From Citrobacter rodentium NBRC 105723 = DSM 16636 (GTDB lineage Bacteria; Pseudomonadota; Gammaproteobacteria; Enterobacterales; Enterobacteriaceae), in NCBI RefSeq assembly GCF_021278985.1, contig NZ_CP082833.1, forward strand, positions 3,100,001-3,164,000: a DNA stretch of 64,000 nt. Direction: 5' to 3'. Shown piece after piece: positions 33,598 through 42,601 of this stretch (position 1 is its first letter; every line of letters begins with the position of its first letter). Both the position numbers and the translations under genes were made by a program. Under the pieces are notes generated by a model. It saw only the letters and a program-made list of their open reading frames with translations, was not told the origin of the DNA and searched no databases.

Positions 33598-34662
33598 ATG
33601 AAACCGAATCTATCAGTCACTGATGATGAACGCTGGCAGTCGGTGCTGGCGCGAAATCCCGCTGCCGACGGGCAGTTTGTCTTTGCGGTGCGAACGACCG
33701 GCATTTTCTGTCGGCCATCGTGCAGCGCGAAACACGCGCTGCGTAAAAACGTCCGCTTCTTTCCGGACGCCCGGACCGCGCTGGCGGCGGGGTTCCGGCC
33801 ATGTAAACGCTGTCAGCCGGATAAAGCCCATCCGCAGCAGCACCGGCTGGATAAAATAACCCTGGCCTGCCAACTGCTGGAGCAGGATGAGCCGATCGCT
33901 CTGGCGGCGCTGGCGCAGCAGGTGGCAATGAGTCCATACCATTTTCATCGCCTGTTCAAAGCCGCCACCGGCATGACGCCGAAAGCCTGGCAGCAGGCCA
34001 GCCGCGCGCGCCGTCTGCGCGATGCGCTGAACGGCGGCGACAGCGTGACGCAGGCGATCCTCAACGCCGGGCTTCCCGACAGCAGCAGCTACTATCGTCA
34101 CGCCGATAGCGCACTGGGGATGACGGCAAAACAGTTTCGCCGCGGCGGCGACCGGCTGGCGGTACGCTATACGCTGGCGGATTGTTCGCTCGGGCGCTGC
34201 CTTGTCGCGGAAAGCGAGCGGGGAATATGCGCCATTCTGCTGGGCGATGATGACGCGTCGCTTATCGCCGGGTTGCATTCGCTGTTTCCGGCAGCGCAGG
34301 ATGAGCCCGCCGACGAGGCGTTTCGCCAGCGCGTGGCTCAGGTGATTGCCAGCATTGACGGGCGCGACGTTCCGCTGGTGCTGCCGCTGGATATCCAGGG
34401 CACCGCTTTTCAGCAGCAGGTCTGGCAGGCGCTGCGCGCCATTCCCGGCGGCGAAACCGTCAGCTATCAGCAGCTGGCGGCGAAGATTGGCAAACCGAAC
34501 GCGGCGCGCGCCGTCGCCAGCGCCTGCGGCGCGAATAAGCTGGCGGTCGTGATCCCCTGTCACCGGGTGGTACGCGGCGATGGGGCGCTTTCAGGCTACC
34601 GCTGGGGCGTGGCGCGCAAGGCGCAGCTCCTGCGGCGTGAGTCGTCAGGTAAGGAGTCATAA
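33598..34662 (+). CDS. ada: Bifunctional methylation-damage regulator and DNA methyltransferase Ada
   Basis: Ada removes methyl groups from phosphotriesters and O6-methylguanine and switches on its own regulon. The length is 354 residues from MKPNLSVTDD, chosen because AAGGAG lies 9 bp before this ATG; the ATG at 33583 would overlap that site. The zinc-bound acceptor cysteines are Cys38, Cys42, Cys69 and Cys72, then an AraC-type HTH (about 85-185), and the C-terminal methyltransferase with the acceptor cysteine in VIPCHRVV. Its stop overlaps the alkB start. Confidence 0.96.
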   Translation: MKPNLSVTDDERWQSVLARNPAADGQFVFAVRTTGIFCRPSCSAKHALRKNVRFFPDARTALAAGFRPCKRCQPDKAHPQQHRLDKITLACQLLEQDEPIALAALAQQVAMSPYHFHRLFKAATGMTPKAWQQASRARRLRDALNGGDSVTQAILNAGLPDSSSYYRHADSALGMTAKQFRRGGDRLAVRYTLADCSLGRCLVAESERGICAILLGDDDASLIAGLHSLFPAAQDEPADEAFRQRVAQVIASIDGRDVPLVLPLDIQGTAFQQQVWQALRAIPGGETVSYQQLAAKIGKPNAARAVASACGANKLAVVIPCHRVVRGDGALSGYRWGVARKAQLLRRESSGKES

Positions 34663-35312
34663 TGCTCGATCTTTTTGCTGATTCACAACCGTGGCAGGAG
34701 CCGCTGGCCCCCGGCGCGACGGTATTGCGCCGCTTCGCTTTCAGCACGGCGCAGCAGCTGATGCAGGATATCGAAACGGTGGCCAGCCGGTCGCCGTTTC
34801 GCCAGATGGTGACGCCGGGCGGCTATACCATGTCGGTGGCGATGACCAACTGCGGACAGCTGGGCTGGACGACCGACCGGCGCGGCTATCTCTACTCTGC
34901 CATTGACCCGCTTACCGGCAGCGCCTGGCCGCCATTTCCGGCCGCGTTTGTTGACCTTTGTCAGCGGGCGGCGACGGCGGCGGGCTATCCTGATTTTCAG
35001 CCGGACGCCTGTCTGATTAACCGCTACGCGCCGGGCGCAAAGCTGTCGTTGCATCAGGATAAAGACGAGCCGGATCTGCGCGCGCCGATTGTTTCTGTCT
35101 CTCTGGGGCTGCCTGCCGTCTTTCAGTTTGGCGGCCTGAAGCGTAACGATCCGCTGCAACGTATTTTGCTGGAGCATGGCGATGTGGTGGTGTGGGGCGG
35201 GGAATCGCGGCTGTTTTATCACGGTATCCAGCCGCTGAAAGCGGGCTTCCATCCCCTTACCGGCGACTGTCGTTACAATCTGACCTTCCGCCATGCGGGT
35301 AAAAAAGAATAA
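34662..35312 (+). CDS. alkB: Alpha-ketoglutarate-dependent DNA repair dioxygenase AlkB
   Basis: AlkB oxidatively removes methyl groups from 1-methyladenine and 3-methylcytosine. The length is 216 residues. The iron ligands are His131, Asp133 and His187 (LHQDKDE and FYHGIQ), and the oxoglutarate-binding arginine is in RYNLTFRHAG. The start overlaps the ada stop (TAATG), so the two are translationally coupled. Confidence 0.97.
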   Translation: MLDLFADSQPWQEPLAPGATVLRRFAFSTAQQLMQDIETVASRSPFRQMVTPGGYTMSVAMTNCGQLGWTTDRRGYLYSAIDPLTGSAWPPFPAAFVDLCQRAATAAGYPDFQPDACLINRYAPGAKLSLHQDKDEPDLRAPIVSVSLGLPAVFQFGGLKRNDPLQRILLEHGDVVVWGGESRLFYHGIQPLKAGFHPLTGDCRYNLTFRHAGKKE

Positions 35313-35387
35313 AAATAAGAATTATTATTGCTGAAAGCGTTGAGATGTTTAAACTGCGGGCTGTTATTTCTTGTCCGGGTTGTCTCA

Positions 35388-37031
35388 ATGGAACTCCTTC
35401 TTCTTGTCTGGCGGCAGTATCGCTGGCCATTTATCAGCGTGATGGCGCTCAGTCTCGCCAGCGCTGCGTTAGGGATTGGGCTGATTGCCTTTATTAATCA
35501 GCGCCTGATTGAAACGGCGGATACCTCGCTGCTGGTATTGCCGGAATTCCTCGGCTTATTGCTGCTGCTGATGGTGGTAACGCTCGGCTCTCAGCTGGCG
35601 TTGACCACGCTTGGGCACCACTTCGTTTACCGACTGCGCAGCGAATTTATCAAACGTATTCTTGATACCCACGTTGAGCGCATTGAACAGCTGGGCAGCG
35701 CCTCGCTGCTGGCCGGGCTGACCAGCGATATCCGCAATATCACCATCGCTTTTGTCCGCCTGCCGGAGCTGGTGCAGGGGATCATCCTTACCGTGGGGTC
35801 AGCGGCGTACCTCGCGATGTTATCGACGAAAATGCTGCTGGTGACCGCCATCTGGATGGCGATCACCATCTGGGGCGGATTTGTGCTGGTGGCGCGGGTT
35901 TACAGGCATATGGCGACCCTGCGTGAAACCGAAGACAAACTGTATAACGACTACCAGACGGTGCTGGAAGGGCGCAAAGAGCTGACGCTCAACCGCGAGC
36001 GGGCGGAGCATATCTTTAATAACCTGTACCTGCCGGACGCCCGGGAGTACCGCCACCATATCATCCGCGCCGATACCTTTCACCTGAGCGCGGTGAACTG
36101 GTCAAACATTATGATGCTCGGCGCTATCGGCCTGGTATTCTGGATGGCGAACAGTCTCGGCTGGGCGGATACCAACGTTGCCGCCACCTATTCGCTGACG
36201 CTGCTGTTCCTGCGCACGCCGCTGCTGTCGGCGGTCGGCGCGCTGCCGACGCTGCTGACGGCGCAGGTCGCCTTCAATAAGCTGAACAAATTCGCCCTCG
36301 CGCCGTTTAAAGCGCAATTTCCGCGTCCGCAGGCTTTCCCCGACTGGCAGACGCTGGAACTGCGCGATGTGACGTTCCGCTACCAGGATAACGCCTTCTC
36401 GGTCGGGCCAGTTAATCTCACCATTCACCGCGGCGAACTGCTGTTTTTGATCGGCGGCAACGGGAGCGGCAAGTCGACGCTGGCGATGCTGCTGACGGGG
36501 CTGTATCAGCCGCAGTCCGGCGCCATTCTGCTCGACGGCAAGCCGGTTGGCGCAGAAAAGCCGGAAGATTACCGCAAGCTGTTTTCAGCGGTGTTTACCG
36601 ACGTCTGGCTGTTCGATCAGCTGCTTGGTCCGCAGGGCGAACCGGCAGACCCGGCGCTGGTGGAAAAATGGCTGGCGCACCTGAAAATGGCGCACAAGCT
36701 GGAGCTGAAGGATGGACGGATCCTGAACCTGAAGCTCTCGAAAGGGCAGAAGAAACGCGTGGCGCTGCTGCTGGCGCTGGCGGAAGAGCGTGACATTATT
36801 CTGCTTGATGAATGGGCCGCCGATCAGGACCCGCACTTCCGCCGCGAGTTTTATCAGGTGCTGCTACCGCTGATGCAGGAGATGGGCAAAACCATTTTCG
36901 CCATCAGTCACGACGATCACTACTTTATTCATGCCGACCGACTGCTGGAAATGCGTAACGGCCAGCTAAGCGAGCTGGTGGGGGAGGAGCGCGACCTCGC
37001 GTCGCGCGATGCGGTGGCGCGCACCGCCTGA
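35388..37031 (+). CDS. yojI: ABC transporter YojI (permease and ATPase in one chain)
   Basis: YojI is an inner-membrane ABC exporter; the E. coli protein, with TolC, exports microcin J25. The length is 547 residues from MELLLLVWRQYRW, matching the K-12 start; an upstream frame extension of 20 residues is less likely. Six membrane helices precede the ATPase with Walker A GGNGSGKST, signature LKLSKGQKKR and Walker B IILLDEWAAD. It lies 75 bp downstream of alkB on the same strand. Confidence 0.93.
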   Translation: MELLLLVWRQYRWPFISVMALSLASAALGIGLIAFINQRLIETADTSLLVLPEFLGLLLLLMVVTLGSQLALTTLGHHFVYRLRSEFIKRILDTHVERIEQLGSASLLAGLTSDIRNITIAFVRLPELVQGIILTVGSAAYLAMLSTKMLLVTAIWMAITIWGGFVLVARVYRHMATLRETEDKLYNDYQTVLEGRKELTLNRERAEHIFNNLYLPDAREYRHHIIRADTFHLSAVNWSNIMMLGAIGLVFWMANSLGWADTNVAATYSLTLLFLRTPLLSAVGALPTLLTAQVAFNKLNKFALAPFKAQFPRPQAFPDWQTLELRDVTFRYQDNAFSVGPVNLTIHRGELLFLIGGNGSGKSTLAMLLTGLYQPQSGAILLDGKPVGAEKPEDYRKLFSAVFTDVWLFDQLLGPQGEPADPALVEKWLAHLKMAHKLELKDGRILNLKLSKGQKKRVALLLALAEERDIILLDEWAADQDPHFRREFYQVLLPLMQEMGKTIFAISHDDHYFIHADRLLEMRNGQLSELVGEERDLASRDAVARTA

Positions 37032-37065
37032 TTGCAGACAAGGCAGGCCCGATAACGCTGGGCCT

Positions 37066-37096
37066 GCGGATCCCGCCGCGCATCCGCCGTTTTTTT
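37066..37096 (+). terminator. Likely terminator after yojI
   Basis: GCGGAT pairs with ATCCGC (37066-37071 and 37082-37087), followed by CG and seven T. Another inverted repeat without a T run (GCAGGCCC/GGGCCTGC) lies just upstream. Confidence 0.55.
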
Positions 37097-37179
37097 ATCC
37101 AGCCGCTTCTGCCGTTTATTGTCATTTACACAACCCCGCGCCATGCTTAATGACGACGCATAACACGGATTTATGACTG

Positions 37180-38616
37180 ATGTTTGTAAAAAGTAAAAAC
37201 AGCGCAAGGCTGCGTGATGAAGAGCGTGCGCGCCTGATCTGGCTGCTGAACACCAATAAAGCCATCGTTTCAACGCTGCTGGGCAAACTGACCCTGGCTG
37301 AGCAATATGATGTCGGTACGCTGGCCGACGATATTGCTGAGGTAGGCGTACTGGTCGCCCATCTGCCGCCGCCCGATCTGGCGGATACCCTTGAAGCGTT
37401 GCCTGCGGAAGAACGCCACGCCCTGTGGAATCTGGTCGCCAAAGAAAAGCGCGGACACGTGCTGCTTGAAGCGTCGGAAAGCGTCTGGGACGATCTGATC
37501 GATGGCATGAGCGACCGGGAACTGCTGGAAGCGCTACAGTATCTCGACATCGACGAACAGATTTATCTGGTTCAGCACCTGCCGCGCAACCTGACCGGAC
37601 GGCTGCTGGCGACGCTGCCCGCTGAAGAGCGCGCCCGCGTGCGCCAGGTGCTGCACTACGAAAAGAATCGCGTCGGCGCGATCATGGAGTTTGAAGTCAT
37701 CACCGTGCGTCCGGAGGTCACCCTGCAGGCGGTGCAGCGCTATCTGCGTCGGCTGGGAAAGATGCCGGAAAACACCGATAAACTGTTTGTGACCCGGCGC
37801 GATAAAACGCTGGTCGGCGAACTTTCCCTGACCTGCATTTTGCTTAACGATGCGCAGCGTAAGGTGAGCGAGGTGATGGATGACGATCCATTGACCTTTG
37901 AGCCGGAGGATAAAGCGGAAAACGCCGCGCGCACCTTTGAACGTGACAACCTGGTGAGCGCGGCGGTGGTCGATACCGACGGTAAACTGATGGGCCGCTT
38001 AACCATCGATGAGATCGTGGACGTGGTGTATGAGGAAACCGACAGCGATCTGCGCCGGATGGGGGGCCTGAGCGCCGAAGAGGATGTCTTCGCGCCGGTG
38101 AGCAAAGCGGTAAAGACTCGCTGGGCGTGGCTGGCGATCAACCTCTGCACCGCGTTTATCGCCTCAAGGGTGATCGATGGTTTCGAGCATACCATTTCAC
38201 AGCTGGTGGCGCTGGCTTCGTTGATGCCGATTGTCGCCGGAATAGGCGGCAATACCGGTAATCAGACTATCACCATGATTGTCCGCGCCCTGGCGTTGCA
38301 GAACATTCAGCCGGGAAACCTGACCTTTCTGATCCTGCGTGAAATGGGCGTGGCGCTGGTTAATGGCCTCGTCTGGGGCGGGATTATGGGCGGCGTCACC
38401 TGGTGGCTGTATGACGATATGGCGCTCGGCGGAGTGATGACGCTGGCGATGGTGTTGAACCTGTTGGTGGCGGCGCTGATGGGGGTCATCATTCCGATGA
38501 CGATGATGAAGCTCGGGCGCGACCCGGCGGTCGGCTCGAGCGTGATGATTACCGCCATTACCGATACCGGCGGCTTCTTTATTTTTCTTGGACTGGCGAC
38601 GCTGTTTCTGCTGTAG
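37180..38616 (+). CDS. mgtE: Magnesium transporter MgtE
   Basis: MgtE is a magnesium channel gated by intracellular Mg2+. The length is 478 residues. Domains in order are the N-terminal superhelical domain (about 25-140, with repeated LPxxER turns), paired CBS domains (about 155-280, e.g. VMDDDPLTFEPEDKA), a connecting helix, and a C-terminal pore domain with about five helices containing the family signature PIVAGIGGNTGNQ. It is not at this position in K-12, which to my knowledge has no mgtE. It converges on the SulP gene and the two coding regions overlap by 38 bp. Confidence 0.93.
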   Translation: MFVKSKNSARLRDEERARLIWLLNTNKAIVSTLLGKLTLAEQYDVGTLADDIAEVGVLVAHLPPPDLADTLEALPAEERHALWNLVAKEKRGHVLLEASESVWDDLIDGMSDRELLEALQYLDIDEQIYLVQHLPRNLTGRLLATLPAEERARVRQVLHYEKNRVGAIMEFEVITVRPEVTLQAVQRYLRRLGKMPENTDKLFVTRRDKTLVGELSLTCILLNDAQRKVSEVMDDDPLTFEPEDKAENAARTFERDNLVSAAVVDTDGKLMGRLTIDEIVDVVYEETDSDLRRMGGLSAEEDVFAPVSKAVKTRWAWLAINLCTAFIASRVIDGFEHTISQLVALASLMPIVAGIGGNTGNQTITMIVRALALQNIQPGNLTFLILREMGVALVNGLVWGGIMGGVTWWLYDDMALGGVMTLAMVLNLLVAALMGVIIPMTMMKLGRDPAVGSSVMITAITDTGGFFIFLGLATLFLL

Positions 38617-39826
38617 CGCGCGGCTTGCGCCGGATAACCCGCGGAAGCAGGCCCATCGCGATGACCCCGGCAACCACGCCAATCGCCAGGTTGCCAGTAG
38701 ATACCGTTGCGCCAACGGTGATCAGCATCACCAGCGTTTCCGCAAGCGGCAGTTTCGTCAGCGTGGCCGGCTGAACGCTGTGCCAGCTGAAGGTCTTAAC
38801 CGCCACAATCACCATAATCCCCGCCAGCACCGACATCGGGATTTTCGCCATCACTTCGCTCAGGGCGGTGACCAGCAGCAACAGCACCACGCCTGCAGCG
38901 ATAGTCGATACGCGGCTGCGTCCTTTGCCCATTTCAACGTTGACGATGGTCTGGCCGATCATCGCGCAACCGGCAATGCCGCCATAAAAACCGGCGCAGA
39001 TATTGGCGATGCCCAGCCCCGCGCTTTCACGATTTTTATTTGATGGCGTGACGGTCAGGTCGTCCACCAGCTTCGCGGTAAGCAGCGACTCCATCAGGCC
39101 GACGAAGGCGATGCTCAGCGCGCAGGGCCAGATAATCGTCAGCGTCTGCAGATTGAGCGGCACCAGCAGCTGCGTCAGTCCGGGCAGCCCGCCGCTCATT
39201 GAGCCTTCATCGCCCACCGTCGGCAGGATCTGGCCGGTCGTCACCGTAAACATCGTCAGCAGCACAATGGCGATCAGCGGCGCGGGAACGCTTTTAATAA
39301 AGCGCGGCGCCCACAGCACAATCAGTAGGGTCAGCGCGAACAGGCCCCAGATGAGCGGACTTTTGCTCCAGAAATGCGGCACCTGGGCAAAGAAAATCAG
39401 AATGCCGAGGGCGTTGACGAAACCGGTCATTACCGCGGACGGAATAAAGCGCATCAGGCGCGCCATTCCGGTCACGCCAAACAGGATCTGAATCACGCCG
39501 GCCAGCACCACCGCAGGCAGGATGTATTCCACGCCGTGTTGATGGACCATCGGGCCTATTACCAGCGCGACGGAGCCTGCGGCGGCGGTGACCATCGCCG
39601 GACGGCCGCCGAGCAGCGACATCGCCAGGCACAACACTACTGACGCGATCAGGCTGACTTTCGGGTCAACCCCGGCGATAACGGAAAAGGAGATCACTTC
39701 CGGGATCAGCGCCAGCGCGGTGATCACCCCGGCCAGCGTTTCGCGTACCAGCAGGCGCGGCGCGCGGATAACGCTGGCGACGCTGTTTTCCGTCGCGACA
39801 GCAGAAGATGAGGGAGTTACAGACAT
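38579..39826 (-). CDS. SulP-family inorganic anion transporter without a STAS domain
   Basis: This 415-residue membrane protein of the SLC26/SulP family has about 12-14 hydrophobic segments. Typical motifs are LALIPEVISFSVIAGVDP near the start, and ANICAGFYGGIAGCAMIGQT in the middle. It ends with a short basic tail right after the last helix, so the cytoplasmic STAS domain of classic SulP proteins is missing. The substrate (sulfate, bicarbonate or other anion) cannot be told from sequence. Its C-terminus overlaps the 3' end of mgtE in antisense by 38 bp. It is not at this locus in K-12. Confidence 0.85.
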   Translation of the reverse strand: MSVTPSSSAVATENSVASVIRAPRLLVRETLAGVITALALIPEVISFSVIAGVDPKVSLIASVVLCLAMSLLGGRPAMVTAAAGSVALVIGPMVHQHGVEYILPAVVLAGVIQILFGVTGMARLMRFIPSAVMTGFVNALGILIFFAQVPHFWSKSPLIWGLFALTLLIVLWAPRFIKSVPAPLIAIVLLTMFTVTTGQILPTVGDEGSMSGGLPGLTQLLVPLNLQTLTIIWPCALSIAFVGLMESLLTAKLVDDLTVTPSNKNRESAGLGIANICAGFYGGIAGCAMIGQTIVNVEMGKGRSRVSTIAAGVVLLLLVTALSEVMAKIPMSVLAGIMVIVAVKTFSWHSVQPATLTKLPLAETLVMLITVGATVSTGNLAIGVVAGVIAMGLLPRVIRRKPRATAETASPVQEK

Positions 39827-40102
39827 AGATTCTCTCAGGGCAGAAGGGGCCTGATGACAGCAGACCGGCAGGCGTCCGTGCGGTAAATAGCAAAGCGCAG
39901 AATAGTACCTTTCTGACGCGCCAGTTTCCAGAAAATATTGTCAATACCCCTATAAAAATTCAACCTATTAATAACAAATTTAAAAATTTAATATAATTTA
40001 TAAACAATATTTAAATTCCACTTCCAAAATGTTAACGTTGCCGACGCTCGATTTTCACCTGCAAAAAAACAAAAAACACGACTAAAAGTAAGGCTTTACA
40101 AT

Positions 40103-41566
40103 ATGAAAAAAGTGACTGCCATCCTCTTCTCGATGGCCGTGGGGCTGAATGCCGTCTCGATGGCGGCAAAAGCGAAAGCGACGGAAGAGCAGGAGACGGA
40201 CATGCTGCTGATCGGCGGCGGGATCATGAGCGCCACCCTGGGAACCTATTTACAGGAACTGGAACCCGGCTGGTCGATGACTATGGTTGAACGTCTTGAC
40301 GGCGTGGCGCAGGAAAGCTCGAACGGCTGGAATAACGCCGGAACCGGACACTCCGCGCTGATGGAGCTGAACTACACGCCGAAGAAAGCCGACGGCAGCG
40401 TCAGTATTGAAAAAGCTGTTGAAATCAACGAAGCCTTTCAGATATCCCGCCAGTTCTGGGCGCCTCTGGTGATGGAAGGGCGTGACCCGAACCAGAAAGT
40501 GGCCGCCACCCGCACCGAAATCGGTACTGACGTGAACTACGGCGAAATTACGCGTCAGCTGGTGGCATCGTTGCAGAAAAAGCCAAACTTTGCGCTGGAG
40601 CTGAATAGCGAAGTGCGCGGCTTTAAGCGCAATAACGATAACACCTGGACCGTGACCGTCGCTGACCTGAAAAACGGCGAAGCGGAGCATCAGATCAAAG
40701 CGAAATTTGTGTTTATCGGCGCGGGCGGCGCGGCGCTGAAGCTGCTCCAGGAAACCGGTATTTCCGAAGCCAAAGGCTATGCCGGTTTCCCGGTTGGCGG
40801 TCAGTTCCTGGTGGCGGAAAACCCGGCGGTGGTGAATCGTCATCTGGCGAAAGTGTACGGTCAGGCCTCCGTCGGCGCGCCGCCGATGTCGGTTCCGCAC
40901 ATCGATACCCGCATGCTGGACGGGAAGCGCGTGGTGCTGTTCGGACCGTTCGCCACCTTCTCGACTAAATTCCTGAAAAACGGCTCGCTGTGGGATCTGC
41001 TCAGTTCCACCACCACCTCGAACGTGATGCCGATGGTCAATGTCGGACTGGATAACTTCGATCTGGTGAAATACCTGATTAGTCAGGTGATGTTGAGCGA
41101 TGACGATCGTTTTGCGGCGCTGAAAGAGTATTACCCGCAGGCGAAGAAAGAGGACTGGCGTTTGTGGCAGGCCGGTCAGCGCGTTCAGATCATCAAACGC
41201 GATGAAGACAAGGGTGGCGTGCTGCGTCTGGGCACCGAAGTGGTGAGCGATAAAGAGGGAACCGTCGCGGCGCTGTTAGGCGCATCGCCGGGGGCTTCTA
41301 CCGCAGCGCCGATTATGCTGCACCTGATGGAAACGGTATTTAAAGATAAAGTGGTGACGCCGGAGTGGCAGGCGAAGCTGAAGACGATTATTCCGTCTTA
41401 CGGCACGAAGCTGAACGGCAACGTGGCGGCGACGGAGCGGGAGTTGCAGTACACCAGCGAAGTGCTCGGCCTGAAATATGACACGCCGCAGGCGGCGGAT
41501 CCGGCGCCGCAGCCGCAGCTCAAACCGCAGCCGGCGCGTAAAGAAGTGGCGGATATCGCGCTGTAA
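40103..41566 (+). CDS. mqo: Malate:quinone oxidoreductase with an internal in-frame deletion
   Basis: Mqo oxidises malate to oxaloacetate at the membrane, feeding electrons to quinone. The N-terminal FAD-binding motif LLIGGGIMSATLG and the C-terminal part are intact, but the protein is 487 residues against 548 in E. coli. The text runs FQISRQFWA and then directly PLVMEGRDP. In the E. coli protein, as I recall it, these two are separated by some 61 residues (HQVERG...KEWA). Both edges end in WA, so a short TGGGCG repeat may have guided the deletion. The frame stays open. The enzyme is probably inactive or altered, unless this is an assembly error. Confidence 0.9.
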   Translation: MKKVTAILFSMAVGLNAVSMAAKAKATEEQETDMLLIGGGIMSATLGTYLQELEPGWSMTMVERLDGVAQESSNGWNNAGTGHSALMELNYTPKKADGSVSIEKAVEINEAFQISRQFWAPLVMEGRDPNQKVAATRTEIGTDVNYGEITRQLVASLQKKPNFALELNSEVRGFKRNNDNTWTVTVADLKNGEAEHQIKAKFVFIGAGGAALKLLQETGISEAKGYAGFPVGGQFLVAENPAVVNRHLAKVYGQASVGAPPMSVPHIDTRMLDGKRVVLFGPFATFSTKFLKNGSLWDLLSSTTTSNVMPMVNVGLDNFDLVKYLISQVMLSDDDRFAALKEYYPQAKKEDWRLWQAGQRVQIIKRDEDKGGVLRLGTEVVSDKEGTVAALLGASPGASTAAPIMLHLMETVFKDKVVTPEWQAKLKTIIPSYGTKLNGNVAATERELQYTSEVLGLKYDTPQAADPAPQPQLKPQPARKEVADIAL

Positions 41567-41571
41567 ATCTG

Positions 41572-41602
41572 TGTGCCGGATGGCGTTGCGCTATCCGGCA
41601 CA
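41572..41602. repeat. REP palindrome between mqo and eco
   Basis: TGTGCCGGATGGCG and CTATCCGGCACA form a REP hairpin in the gap between the two convergent genes. Confidence 0.85.
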
Positions 41603-41609
41603 ATCTCTG

Positions 41610-42119
41610 TTAGCGTGTTGCCGCGTCCTGAATCTTCTCTTCCGCTTTCCAGATACGGTATTTCACCTCGACATTTTCCGGGGTATAAACCACGATCGGC
41701 AGCTTGCTGTTGTAGCGCAACATGCCGTCATCGCCCAGATACGCCGTCACGAATTTCTTCTCTTTCTTACCGTCCGGGCAGGCCATCATTGTGGAAACCG
41801 GCGACGTGACTTTGTCGAACACGTAATAGTCATAGCCCCAGCCTTCCAGCGTTTTGCTGTCCAGTTCACCGCCCAGACGATGCTGGTTGCAGTCCACTTC
41901 CAGCGTCTGACCAATCAGCAGTTCCACTTTCAGGGTAGACTCATCCTGTTGCTGGGGTAGCTGAATCACCTGACGCTTCATGCCCTTTTCCGCCTGCGGA
42001 TAGGGGGCGATTTTTTCCAGTGGCTGAGGGGTGTTTTCATTTGTTGCCGCCCAGGCGGAGGTGCTGGCGAAGGCGGCGAATAGCACGGCAGGGACCATTG
42101 TTTTCATTTTTAAGTTCAC
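41610..42119 (-). CDS. eco: Periplasmic serine protease inhibitor ecotin
   Basis: Ecotin is a dimeric periplasmic inhibitor of trypsin-like and other serine proteases. The length is 169 residues from a GTG start at 42119, or 165 from the ATG at 42107 that matches the usual MKT start. The GTG has the better-placed ribosome site (AAGGA six bases upstream). A signal peptide ends in STSAWA. The reactive loop SPVSTMMACPDG, with Met-Met at the scissile bond, is intact, as are the cysteines. Confidence 0.95.
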   Translation of the reverse strand: MNLKMKTMVPAVLFAAFASTSAWAATNENTPQPLEKIAPYPQAEKGMKRQVIQLPQQQDESTLKVELLIGQTLEVDCNQHRLGGELDSKTLEGWGYDYYVFDKVTSPVSTMMACPDGKKEKKFVTAYLGDDGMLRYNSKLPIVVYTPENVEVKYRIWKAEEKIQDAATR

Positions 42120-42601
42120 AGGCGTTCCTTTTTTATCTTATGAACGATTGCGCCGCAGGTTAACACATTCATTCAATCCATTAGTTCGTCTTTACGTATA
42201 TTTTAAGTGTATTAAATTTGCGTCACTATCAATGATGGTGGTTTGTGCTGGTATTTTATTTATGAATAGTTGTAGATTCTGTTAAGATAATTCGATATAT
42301 AAAACTTCACATAACCCTTTGAAATGTGAGTATAAGCACATTCTTAACCGCTTCTTTCACTCTCTTTTGATCCGACCACCTGTTTTACCCCAATTGGGGT
42401 ATGCACCTCTGACATATCCTTTAATATCTTACTCGTCATAATAATGACTTAAAGCTTATCCATCAGGGCTATTTTGCACCTGAGGCAGTGTTAAGACTGC
42501 CTGCGCCAGTGACGCCTGATGGAACAGGCTTTTAGTAGTAATGCGGTTTTTATTGTCGTTCACCCCGCCAGGGGGAGCGTCGTTTATGGAAGGGCGATGC
42601 C
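42120..42601 (+). promoter_or_regulatory. nap operon promoter region with NarL/NarP site and FNR half-site
   Basis: TACCCCAATTGGGGTA at 42386-42401 is a near-perfect 7-2-7 NarL/NarP palindrome. A TTGAT half-site (42367-42371) is centred 20 bp upstream, the same distance as the FNR (-64.5) and NarP (-44.5) sites of E. coli napF. This predicts a start near 42438. The rest is AT-rich eco upstream sequence and an untranslated leader. Confidence 0.7.

Noticed and set aside
37032..37179. A possible magnesium riboswitch in front of mgtE
   Set aside because: The leader is only 148 bp and its first part is the yojI terminator. I could not find M-box elements, so no riboswitch is claimed.
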